Shown here piece by piece: positions 17,361 to 24,781 of a stretch of DNA of 64,000 nucleotides. Both the position numbers and the translations under genes were made by a program. The number at the start of each line of letters is the position of its first letter. The stretch's first letter is position 1. The notes under the pieces are model-generated. The model did no database searches and was not told the origin of the DNA. It saw only the letters and a list, made by a program, of their open reading frames with translations. Source of the DNA: JAWKUK01 sp041398605 (lineage in GTDB: Bacteria > Planctomycetota > UBA1135 > GCA-002686595); the NCBI GenBank assembly GCA_041398605.1, contig JAWKUK010000010.1:186001-250000 (forward strand), in the 5' to 3' direction.

Positions 17361-19067
17361 GTGCCCATCCATCGTCGTCAGGTCCTCGGGGCCGGCTTTG
17401 CTGCGCTCGCGCTCGGCAGCGCGCGCGCGTTCGGCGCGCGAATGGGTGCACCTCCCGGAAGGGGGCGCCTGAGGGACCCCGGGGCCCTGGGCGACCCGCG
17501 CCTCGCGCTCACGGACTTGGGCGCGACGGTCCGCGTGGGCGGCTTGCCGTTTGCCCCTTGGTTCACGGGCGATGACTTTCCCGACCCCGAGTCGGTGCCG
17601 TTCCACTACTTGGGCGGCGGGCCCTTGCCCGCGCCACAGGAGCGCGTCGACGTCGCGATCGTCGGCGGCGGGCTCTCGGGGCTCGCGACGGCGTACATGC
17701 TCCGCGAGCGCAGGCCGGTGCTCTTCGACCTGCGCCCGAGGTTCGGCGGGAACGCGCTCGGGGAGACCTGGCGCGAGGCGCGGTATTCGCTTGGTAGCGC
17801 GTATGTCATCACGCCGGATCGTGGCTCGTTCTTGGAGCGGCTCTATACGTCGCTCGGGCTGACCTCCGTACAGCGGACGAGCGCGCCGCCGGATCCCGTT
17901 GAGGTCGGCGGCGTGGTCCGCAGCGACTTCTGGAGCGGCGCGGGCACGAGCCCGGAGGAGGCGCGGGTCTTCCGGCGCTACGCCGAGGTCGTGACGGCGA
18001 TGGCGGAGGAGCGCTACCCCGAGATCCCGTTGGCCCAGGACGTGGCAGAGGCCGACGCCGTGCGCCGCCTCGACCTGCTCCAGTTCCGTGAGGACCTCGA
18101 ACAACAGATGGGCGTCGCGCTGACGCCGCGCTTGGCTGCTGCGGTGCAGGGCTACTTCTATTCGTCGTTCGGCGCGGGCATGGAAGAGATCTCCGCGGCC
18201 GCGGGCTGGAACTTCCTCGCGGCGGAGGAATACGGGCGCCTCGTGTTCCCGGGCGGCAATTCAGCCTTGGCCGGCGCGCTGTGGGACGGGCTGCGCGAGT
18301 CTGCGTTGAGCGGCGGCGAGCCCCAGCGCCTCCTGCGCCCCGGGTGTCGCGTCGTCGACGTCCGCCGGGACGGCCACTCCTACCGGGTCACTTGGATCGA
18401 TCAGCAGGGCGCGCCGCGCGCGCTCCTCGCACGTCAGGTCGTCATGGCGGGCGCGAAGCAGATCGTGAAGCACGTCCTGCAGGACGTGGCGACCAAGGAC
18501 CCGCGCAAGATGGCCGCGATGAACGCGGTCGAGACGATGCCTTACGTCGTGGCGAACGTCCTCCTGGACGCGCCCGTGCAGCGCGACTTCTACGACCTGT
18601 TCTTGGTCGGCGACGAGCTCGCGTTCCCGATGACGCCTGGCGCGTTCGAGGCCGCGTCGCGCCCGGTGGACATCGTCAACGGCAACTATGCGCTCGCGTC
18701 GGGGACTCCGCGCAGCGCCCTGACGTTCTACTGGCCACTGCCGTGGTTCACGGCGCGCTTCAGCTTGCTCGTGAACGACCCGTGGGAGCGCTACAGCGCC
18801 GCGAGCGTCGACACGGTGCGCCACGGGCTGGCGCTGCTCGGCGTCGCCGACAGCGCAGTGCGCCAAGTGCGCTTGACGCGCTGGGGGCACGCCATGCCGC
18901 TCGCCCGCCCGCGCTTCATCGCAGGCGGCCACGCCGAGGCGCTCGTCCGCCCGTTCGACGGCGCCGTGCACTTCGTCAACCAGGACAACTGGGCCCTCCC
19001 CGCGGTCGAGAACTCGCTGTTGGACGCCGCCGCAACGGCGACGCGTGTCCTCGAGGCCCTCGCGTAG
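17361..19067 (+). CDS. Tat-exported flavin amine oxidase-like protein
   Basis: A 568-residue FAD oxidoreductase. The N-terminus MPIHRRQVLGAGFAALALG is a twin-arginine signal (RRQVLG), implying export of a folded flavoprotein. The dinucleotide-binding motif DVAIVGGGLSGLATAYML is near residue 95, followed by FDLRPRFGGNA, and the C-terminal FAD part includes the HFVNQDNWALPAVENSLLDA region, as in amine oxidase/phytoene-desaturase relatives. The start is GTG 17361. The gene follows the secreted hydrolase by 101 bp and converges on hscA with a 19-bp gap. The substrate cannot be predicted. Confidence 0.82.
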   Translation: MPIHRRQVLGAGFAALALGSARAFGARMGAPPGRGRLRDPGALGDPRLALTDLGATVRVGGLPFAPWFTGDDFPDPESVPFHYLGGGPLPAPQERVDVAIVGGGLSGLATAYMLRERRPVLFDLRPRFGGNALGETWREARYSLGSAYVITPDRGSFLERLYTSLGLTSVQRTSAPPDPVEVGGVVRSDFWSGAGTSPEEARVFRRYAEVVTAMAEERYPEIPLAQDVAEADAVRRLDLLQFREDLEQQMGVALTPRLAAAVQGYFYSSFGAGMEEISAAAGWNFLAAEEYGRLVFPGGNSALAGALWDGLRESALSGGEPQRLLRPGCRVVDVRRDGHSYRVTWIDQQGAPRALLARQVVMAGAKQIVKHVLQDVATKDPRKMAAMNAVETMPYVVANVLLDAPVQRDFYDLFLVGDELAFPMTPGAFEAASRPVDIVNGNYALASGTPRSALTFYWPLPWFTARFSLLVNDPWERYSAASVDTVRHGLALLGVADSAVRQVRLTRWGHAMPLARPRFIAGGHAEALVRPFDGAVHFVNQDNWALPAVENSLLDAAATATRVLEALA

Positions 19068-19086
19068 CCGAGCGCCGCCCTCGACG

Positions 19087-20955
19087 TCAGAGCTCGCTCA
19101 GCCGCTTGCCCGCGACCGCTTCTTTGACGACGTCGTCCATCAGGACCGCGGCGAGCGGGATCGTCGCGCGGTCCAACGCATCACGCGCCGCTTGCACCGC
19201 CGGCAAGTCCTGCGAGGACTGCGCCGCCTCGGCCGCCGCGATCGCGTCCACGAGGTCCTCGAAGGTCTCCCGGTCGAGGCGCGCCTTCGCGACGCCCAAG
19301 TTCGCGTGCGTGTGGCGTAGCATCGTGCCGATCTCCGCCACGAGGTCGATCCGGCGGCGCTCCTCGAAGTCCTCCTTCGCGCGCTCGTAGGACTCCGTCA
19401 GCATCCGGTCGACGTCGCCGTCCGCGAGGCCGTGCATCGGCTTGACCTCGATCGAGGCCGTCGTGCCCGTCGACTCTTCCTTCGCCGTGACCGTCAACAG
19501 CCCGTCCGCGTCGATGTGGAACTTCACCCCGACCCGCGGCATACCGGCGGGCATCGGCGGGATGCCCTTGAGCTGGAAGCGGCCCAGCGTGCGGCAGTCC
19601 CGGGCGAGCTCGCGCTCGCCCTGCACGACATGGAAGTCGATGCCGGATTGCCCGTCGACGTACGTCGTGAAGCCCTCTTTGACGCTGCACGGGACCGTCG
19701 AGTTGCGCTGGATCAGCTTTGCTACCGCGCCGCCGACGGTTTCGATGCCGAGCGACAATGGCGTCACGTCCATCAGCAGGATGTCGCGACGCCCGCCCAT
19801 CAAGACCTCGGCCTGCGCCGCCGCGCCGAGCGCGACGACCTCGTCCGGGTTGAGGCCCGTGTGCGGCACGCGCCCGAACGTCTCTTCGACGCGGCGCCGC
19901 ACGTAGGGGATCCGCGTCGAGCCACCGACGAGCACGACCTCGTCGATCTCGCTCGCTTCCAGGTCTGCGTCGTCGAGCGCGCGGCGGCAGCAGGCCAATG
20001 CGCGCTCCACGAGCGGCTCCATGAGCGCCTCGAACTCCGCGCGTGTCACCGTCCGGCGCAGCGCGACGCCGAGCTCGGGCAGCGCGAGCGCCAGGTCGGC
20101 TTGCGGGTCCTGCGACAGCGCGATCTTGCACTTCTCCGCCGCGAGGCGCACCGCTTGCTGGTAGGTCGCGTGCGAGAACACGGAGGTGTCCACGCGCCCC
20201 GCCAGCTCGCGTTGCGCCAGCGCGATCAGCGCGCGGTCGATGTCATCGCCGCCGAGGTGCGTGTCGCCGTTTGTGCTGAGGACTTGGAAGACCCCGTCAT
20301 CGATCGACAGGATCGAGACGTCGAACGTGCCGCCGCCGAGGTCGAACACGACGACCGTGCCCTCCTTCTTCTGGTCGAGGCCATACGCGAGGCTCGCAGC
20401 GGTGGGCTCGTTGACGATCCGCAACACCTCGATGCCCGCCAAACGCGCGGCGTCACGCGTCGCTTGCCGCTGCGCGTCGTCGAAGTACGCGGGCACCGTG
20501 ATCACGGCGCTCGCGACTTCGGCGCCGTCCAGGGCGCGCGTCGCTTGTTGCACGACCGCCCGCAGGATGAACGCGGAGAGCTCCTGCGGCGTGAACACGC
20601 GCCCGCGCAGGTGGATCTGCACGAGCTTCGACTCGGTCTCGGTCACCTTGAACGGCACGCTCGCGAGGTCGACGTCCAGGTCGCTGAGGCCGCGCCCCAT
20701 GAAGCGCTTGACCGAGAACACCGTGTGCTCCGGGTCATCGACCGCCAGCGCCCGCGCGGCGCGCCCGACGACGAGCGACCCGTCCGGCCGCACGTTGATG
20801 GCCGAGGGCACGAGCGCAGGCTCGCCCTCCACGCGCAGGACCTCGGGCCGGCCGTCGCGCCAGATCGCCGCCAACGAGTTCGTAGTCCCGAGGTCGATCC
20901 CGATCACCACGCGCCGCGGCGCGTTGTCGAGGACGTTCAGTTCGATGTAACCCAT
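19087..20955 (-). CDS. hscA: Fe-S cluster assembly chaperone HscA (Hsp70)
   Basis: A 622-residue Hsp70 that drives Fe-S release from IscU by ATP hydrolysis. The ATPase domain shows GIDLGTTNS (residues 19-27), VITVPAYFDDAQRQAT, IVNEPTAASLAYG and DLGGGTFDVSIL; the substrate-binding domain follows from DVTPLSLGIET. Length and position downstream of hscB mark it as HscA rather than DnaK. ATG at 20955 is 19 bp after the hscB stop; an upstream in-frame start would overlap hscB. Last gene of the isc operon; no fdx or iscX follows. Confidence 0.93.
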   Translation of the reverse strand: MGYIELNVLDNAPRRVVIGIDLGTTNSLAAIWRDGRPEVLRVEGEPALVPSAINVRPDGSLVVGRAARALAVDDPEHTVFSVKRFMGRGLSDLDVDLASVPFKVTETESKLVQIHLRGRVFTPQELSAFILRAVVQQATRALDGAEVASAVITVPAYFDDAQRQATRDAARLAGIEVLRIVNEPTAASLAYGLDQKKEGTVVVFDLGGGTFDVSILSIDDGVFQVLSTNGDTHLGGDDIDRALIALAQRELAGRVDTSVFSHATYQQAVRLAAEKCKIALSQDPQADLALALPELGVALRRTVTRAEFEALMEPLVERALACCRRALDDADLEASEIDEVVLVGGSTRIPYVRRRVEETFGRVPHTGLNPDEVVALGAAAQAEVLMGGRRDILLMDVTPLSLGIETVGGAVAKLIQRNSTVPCSVKEGFTTYVDGQSGIDFHVVQGERELARDCRTLGRFQLKGIPPMPAGMPRVGVKFHIDADGLLTVTAKEESTGTTASIEVKPMHGLADGDVDRMLTESYERAKEDFEERRRIDLVAEIGTMLRHTHANLGVAKARLDRETFEDLVDAIAAAEAAQSSQDLPAVQAARDALDRATIPLAAVLMDDVVKEAVAGKRLSEL

Positions 20956-20974
20956 GGGTCGTGTGTCCGGCGCG

Positions 20975-21649
20975 TCAGCTCGGTTGCCCGACACGCAGAT
21001 CGCGCAGGCGGCGGAGGGCGCGATCGAGGTAGCGGATGGCGTTCAAGGTCCGGCGCACGTCGACGAGGGCGGGCGCGCCCGGCGACGGCAGCGGCGTCAG
21101 GGCGGCGGTCACCTCGCGCAGCGCCTGCGCGCGCTGACCCGCCAGCTCGGCCTCGAGCGGCGTGAGCGCGAGCCGCTCGGTGCTCCCAGGGGGCGCGCTC
21201 GCCCCCTCGTCGAGCACCTCGTTCCACTCGAGCACCTCCATGAGGAACTCCTGGGGCATCTGGCGCTCTTGCTCCTCGGACGGCCCGCCGAGGCTGCGCA
21301 CGATCCAGTCCGCGCGCCGGACGTCGTCGCGCAGGACCTCGTGCGCCTCGTTCAGGCGCGCGCCGTGCGCCTCCGCGAGCGCCCGCATCGTCGGCCCAGC
21401 CGCGGCGAAGAAGTCCGGGTGCACGAGCCGCGCGACCTTGCGCACGCGCTGCGCGAGCTCCTTCTGGTCGATGTCGTAGGCGACGTCCAGGCCGATGACC
21501 GAGAACGGCGACACCTCGGTCGACGGGGTCATCATCGTGCCGCAATCGCCGCAGGCGAGGGGCGTCTCGAGGCCGGCGCCGCAGGTCGTGCAGGCGTGGG
21601 GGACCGCGACGGGGTCGCCGACGGACTCGGGTTCGTGCGATGCGCTCAT
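20975..21649 (-). CDS. hscB: Fe-S cluster co-chaperone HscB with N-terminal zinc motif
   Basis: A 224-residue J-domain protein that delivers IscU to HscA and stimulates its ATPase. The J domain carries HPD at residues 77-79, inside a helix ending ARLVHPDFF, and the C-terminal helical bundle includes WIVRSLGG and QEFLMEVLEWNE. Before the J domain lies a four-cysteine motif, C20-TT-C23 and C33-GD-C36. This resembles the zinc finger of eukaryotic HSC20 and is absent from classic enterobacterial HscB (about 170 residues). ATG at 21649 includes this domain. Third-last to act, between iscA and hscA. Confidence 0.93.
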   Translation of the reverse strand: MSASHEPESVGDPVAVPHACTTCGAGLETPLACGDCGTMMTPSTEVSPFSVIGLDVAYDIDQKELAQRVRKVARLVHPDFFAAAGPTMRALAEAHGARLNEAHEVLRDDVRRADWIVRSLGGPSEEQERQMPQEFLMEVLEWNEVLDEGASAPPGSTERLALTPLEAELAGQRAQALREVTAALTPLPSPGAPALVDVRRTLNAIRYLDRALRRLRDLRVGQPS

Positions 21650-21722
21650 GGGGCGGAAATGATGCCGCCGCGCGCCCACTGGTGGGGCCTCGCGGCGGCG
21701 AATCGAGCCACGGGGCCCGAGA

Positions 21723-22052
21723 TCAGACGCTGAACGACTCGCCGCAGCCGCAGCTCTTCGAGGCGTTCGGGTTCGTGAACTTGAAGCCGCGGCCCATGAG
21801 GCTCTCCTCGAAGTCCACGACCGTGCCGTTGAGGTAGAGGAAGCTCTTCGGGTCGCAGATCACCTTGACGCCCTCGACCTCGTTGACCTGGTCGGTGGCC
21901 TTCAGCTGGTCGTCGAAGCCGAGCGTGTACGAGAAGCCGGAGCAGCCCCCGCCCTTGACGCCGACGCGCAGCGCGGTCTCACCCGGGAGGTTCTGGTCGG
22001 TGACGATGCGGCGGACTTCCTTGACCGCGCGGTCTGTGATTCCGATCGCCAT
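21723..22052 (-). CDS. iscA: Iron-sulfur carrier IscA/ErpA family
   Basis: A 109-residue A-type Fe-S carrier with three cysteines in family positions: C in GGGCSGFSY (about 37) and the C-terminal CGCGESFSV pair. It probably receives clusters from IscU and passes them to apo-proteins. It begins 3 bp after the iscU stop, showing tight operon coupling. ErpA is a possible alternative name, but the operon position favours IscA. Confidence 0.93.
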   Translation of the reverse strand: MAIGITDRAVKEVRRIVTDQNLPGETALRVGVKGGGCSGFSYTLGFDDQLKATDQVNEVEGVKVICDPKSFLYLNGTVVDFEESLMGRGFKFTNPNASKSCGCGESFSV

Positions 22053-22055
22053 GGC

Positions 22056-22463
22056 TCAGGACCCCTTCTGCGCGACCGCAGCGTCGCTCTCGGCCTTCTT
22101 CTTGAAGTCGGTGATCGCGGCCTTGATCGCGTCCTCGGCCAGGACCGAGCAGTGGATCTTGACCGGCGGCAGCGAGAGCTCTTTGACGATCTCCGTGTTC
22201 GAGATCGCCATCGCCTCGTCGAGCTTCTTGCCCTTGATCCACTCCGTCGCGAGCGACGAGCTGGCGATCGCCGACCCGCAGCCGAAGGTCTTGAACTTCG
22301 CGTCCACGATCGTGTCGCCTTCGACCTGGATCTGGAGCTTCATCACGTCGCCGCACTCCGGCGCGCCGACGACGCCCGTGCCGACGTTGGTCGAGTTCTT
22401 GTCGAGCGAACCCACGTTGCGCGGGTTGTTGTAGTGGTCGAGGACTTTGTCGCTGTAGGCCAT
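22056..22463 (-). CDS. iscU: Fe-S cluster scaffold IscU
   Basis: A 135-residue scaffold on which Fe-S clusters are built with sulfur from IscS. The conserved ligands are present: C37 and D39 in APECGDVM, C62 in TFGCGSA and C105 in IHCSV. The LPPVK chaperone-recognition motif at 98-102 is the HscA docking site, matching the presence of hscA and hscB in the operon. ATG at 22463 gives the family start MAYSDKVLDHYNNPRNVG. Confidence 0.96.
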   Translation of the reverse strand: MAYSDKVLDHYNNPRNVGSLDKNSTNVGTGVVGAPECGDVMKLQIQVEGDTIVDAKFKTFGCGSAIASSSLATEWIKGKKLDEAMAISNTEIVKELSLPPVKIHCSVLAEDAIKAAITDFKKKAESDAAVAQKGS

Positions 22464-22521
22464 GGTGCTGTCTACTTTCGTGCGTCGGATGCGGAGCGTT
22501 GTGCGAGGAGTGGAAGGGAGA

Positions 22522-23736
22522 TCAGTGACCCGTCCATTGGACGGTCGAGAGATCGATGCCCTCTTTGACCATCTCGTAGAGCGGTGACAGCTCACGGAGG
22601 CGGTTCACGGATTCGATGACTTGCGCGGCGGCGTAGTCGACCTCTTCTTCCGTCGTGAAGCGGCCGAAGCCGAAGCGGATCGAGCTGTGCGCGAGCTCGT
22701 CGCCGACGCCCATCGCTTGCATGACGTGGCTCGGTTCGAGGCTCGCGGACGTGCACGCCGAGCCCGACGAGACCGCGAGGTCCTTGATGCCCATGATGAG
22801 CGACTCGCCCTCTACGTAGGGGAACGAGAGGTTGGAGCAGCCCGGGATCCGCGCCTCGCGGTCGCCGTTCAAGTGCACGTGATCGAGGCTCGCGAAGATC
22901 TTGGACTCGAACCGCTCGCGCAGGCTCGCGGAGCGGGCCATGTCCTGATCGAGGTCCTGTTGGGCGATCCGGCAGGCAGCGCCGAGGCCGACGATGCCCG
23001 GCACGTTCAGCGTGCCCGAGCGCATGCCGCGCTCGTGTCCGCCGCCGTCCATCTGCGCGACGAGGCGCACGCGCGGGTTCTTGCGCCGCACGTAGAGCGC
23101 GCCGACGCCCTTCGGCCCGTAGAGCTTGTGCCCGGAGAGGCACAGGAGATCGATGTTGTCCTGTTCGACGTTGACCGGGATCTTCCCCGCGGCCTGCGTC
23201 GCGTCCGTGAAGAAGAGCACGCCCTTCTCCTTGCACAGCGCGCCGATCTCGCGCACTGGGTTCAGGGTCCCGACCTCGTTGTTGCCCCACATGAGCGCGA
23301 CGAGGATCGTGTCCGGGCGCAAGGCCGCGCGCACTTGCTCGACCGTGACGCCGCCCGTCTTCTGCGGGTTGAGGTACGTGACCTCGCAGCCGTCCTTCTC
23401 GAGGTGCTTGCAGGTGTCGAGCACCGCCTTGTGCTCGGCCGAGCACGTGATGATGTGCTTGCCCTTCGCGGCATACATGTCCGCGACGCCCTTCAGCGCG
23501 AGGTTGATCGCTTCGGTCGAGCCCGACGTGAACACGATCTCCTTCTCGTTCGCGCCGAGCAGCGCCGCGACCTCGCCGCGGGCGCGCTCAACGGCCGTCT
23601 CGGCCTCCCAGCCGAACGCATGGCTGCGGCTCGCCGCGTTGCCAAACGCGTTCGTGAAGTAGGGCAGCATGACCTCCAACACCCGCGGATCGACGGGGGT
23701 CGTGGCCTGGTAGTCGAGGTAGATCGGGAGCTTCAA
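22522..23736 (-). CDS. iscS: Cysteine desulfurase IscS
   Basis: A PLP-dependent cysteine desulfurase of 404 residues that supplies persulfide sulfur to IscU. Motifs: SAEHKAVLDT (His), SGHKLYGPKG (PLP lysine) and the catalytic loop SSGSACTSASLEP with the active Cys near 328. It is class I and nearly colinear with the E. coli protein as I recall it, including the tail RELSPLYEMVKEGIDL. There is no ATG; the TTG at 23736 gives MKLPIYLDYQATTP, exactly the family start, 7 bp after the iscR stop. Upstream starts would overlap iscR. Confidence 0.95.
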   Translation of the reverse strand: MKLPIYLDYQATTPVDPRVLEVMLPYFTNAFGNAASRSHAFGWEAETAVERARGEVAALLGANEKEIVFTSGSTEAINLALKGVADMYAAKGKHIITCSAEHKAVLDTCKHLEKDGCEVTYLNPQKTGGVTVEQVRAALRPDTILVALMWGNNEVGTLNPVREIGALCKEKGVLFFTDATQAAGKIPVNVEQDNIDLLCLSGHKLYGPKGVGALYVRRKNPRVRLVAQMDGGGHERGMRSGTLNVPGIVGLGAACRIAQQDLDQDMARSASLRERFESKIFASLDHVHLNGDREARIPGCSNLSFPYVEGESLIMGIKDLAVSSGSACTSASLEPSHVMQAMGVGDELAHSSIRFGFGRFTTEEEVDYAAAQVIESVNRLRELSPLYEMVKEGIDLSTVQWTGH

Positions 23737-23743
23737 CGGAGGT

Positions 23744-24256
23744 TTATCGAAGGCCAGGGGCTTGCGGGAGGGCCCGCGCGTGGACGTGGAGGATCGCCGC
23801 GGGCTCGTGCTCGGACGCAAAGAGGTCGGTCGGGTTCACGGAGCGGTCGGCGAGTGATCGGAGGCTGACCCCCTCGAGGAGGTTCCACATCCCCGTGCGC
23901 AGGCGCTGCAGCGGGGTGCGGATCGGGCACACATGCTGGACGTCGCACGCCCCAGAGGCCTGGAGCGCGCCGAGGCCCTCACAGCTCGTCAAGGTCGGGC
24001 GCCCTTCGAGGGCGGTCACGATCTCGCCGAGGGTGATCTCGTCGGCCGAGCGCGTCAGCGAGTAGCCGCCGTGCGCCCCGCGCGTCGAGTGCAGGAGCCC
24101 GGCCTGCTGGAGCGCCTTCAGCGCTTCCGCGAGGAGCCGCTTCGGCACCGGGTAGCGCTCGCCGATCTCGGTCGAGCTCACGACCTCGCCTTCCCGGTCC
24201 GTCAGGTGGACCAGGGCGATCAGGCCGTACTCGGTGCGTCGGGTGAGCTTCAGCAT
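23744..24256 (-). CDS. iscR: Rrf2-family regulator IscR
   Basis: A 170-residue winged-helix regulator of the isc operon. The N-terminal reading head begins MLKLTRRTEYGLIALVHL and includes RGAHGGYSL. Three cysteines that can ligate a 2Fe-2S cluster are at 92, 104 and 110 (E. coli IscR: 92, 98, 104), so the first spacing is longer. ATG at 24256 matches the family start. Position at the head of iscSUA-hscBA and a palindrome 40 bp upstream suggest autoregulation by Fe-S status. Confidence 0.93.
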   Translation of the reverse strand: MLKLTRRTEYGLIALVHLTDREGEVVSSTEIGERYPVPKRLLAEALKALQQAGLLHSTRGAHGGYSLTRSADEITLGEIVTALEGRPTLTSCEGLGALQASGACDVQHVCPIRTPLQRLRTGMWNLLEGVSLRSLADRSVNPTDLFASEHEPAAILHVHARALPQAPGLR

Positions 24257-24295
24257 GGTGCTGGGCGGGGCAGGGTCCTGCGCTCCGCTCAATCG

Positions 24296-24310
24296 GCACT
24301 ATTCTAGTGC
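24296..24310 (-). promoter_or_regulatory. Putative IscR/Rrf2 operator over the isc promoter
   Basis: A perfect palindrome, GCACTA-N3-TAGTGC, lies 40 bp before iscR. Its core, ACT-AGAAT-AGT on the coding strand, fits the ACT-RWWWY-AGT core of IscR type-1 sites except for one base. It contains TAGAAT (24301-24306), a good -10 box, so binding would block polymerase. The -35 region (around 24324-24329) is poor, as often seen at regulated promoters. The opposite strand reads TATTCT, which could serve the divergent zinc-ribbon gene. Confidence 0.55.
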
Positions 24311-24438
24311 GGATTCCAGGCGAGGCCAGGGGGGATCGCTGGATTCTCGTCCTGGGACCCCCCGATTCCGCGCCCGGCGGCGCCGTCTGGCGAGAGGCCT
24401 CAAGCAGCGGGTCAGGGTGGGTCGATCCATTCCGAGTC

Positions 24439-24726
24439 ATGTCGGACGAACAACAACCCCCGCGCTGCTTCCGCTGCGGCGGACCCGCCAACGAGCTCAA
24501 CGAGATCGAGGAGGGTGTCAACTGCCCCGCGTGCGCGGAGCGCCTCATCGAGTCGGTCCAGGGAGTGTTCCACGAGCCCTGGGACCGCCAGGGCTTCACG
24601 CCTTCGGAGGAGGAGCGGCCCCACGCCGAGGCCGAGCTCGTCGAGCGCGAGCAGCCGCCCCGCGCGCGGGGCGGCGCACCCCGCCCGCTGCCGCCGACCG
24701 ACGACCACGGGCCGCGCCGGGCTTGA
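24439..24726 (+). CDS. Small zinc-ribbon protein of unknown function
   Basis: A 95-residue soluble protein with two CxxC knuckles, CFRC (about 10-13) and CPAC (about 32-35), forming a likely zinc ribbon. An acidic, proline- and arginine-rich tail without predicted fold follows (residues 60-95). ATG at 24439 lies just before the ribbon. It diverges from the isc operon with a 182-bp shared upstream region, so common regulation by iron or oxidative stress is possible but unproven. Confidence 0.65.
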   Translation: MSDEQQPPRCFRCGGPANELNEIEEGVNCPACAERLIESVQGVFHEPWDRQGFTPSEEERPHAEAELVEREQPPRARGGAPRPLPPTDDHGPRRA

Positions 24727-24781
24727 GCCATCAGGCGGAGGGGGCCTCAGGCAGGCCCGCCTCCGACCGCTGAATGGCTCA
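24724..24781. terminator. Nested dyad enclosing two convergent stop codons
   Basis: An 8-bp perfect inverted repeat, TGAGCCAT (24724-24731) and ATGGCTCA (24774-24781), contains the stop codons of the convergent zinc-ribbon and tricorn-like genes at its two outer ends. An inner stem AGGCGG/CCGCCT (24733-24738/24757-24762) lies within. The layout suits a bidirectional terminator for both genes. No T-run is seen. Confidence 0.45.

Noticed and set aside
24412..24708. 98-residue minus-strand frame opposite the zinc-ribbon gene
   Set aside because: The plus-strand frame has two CxxC knuckles and a good ATG. The minus frame shows no motif.
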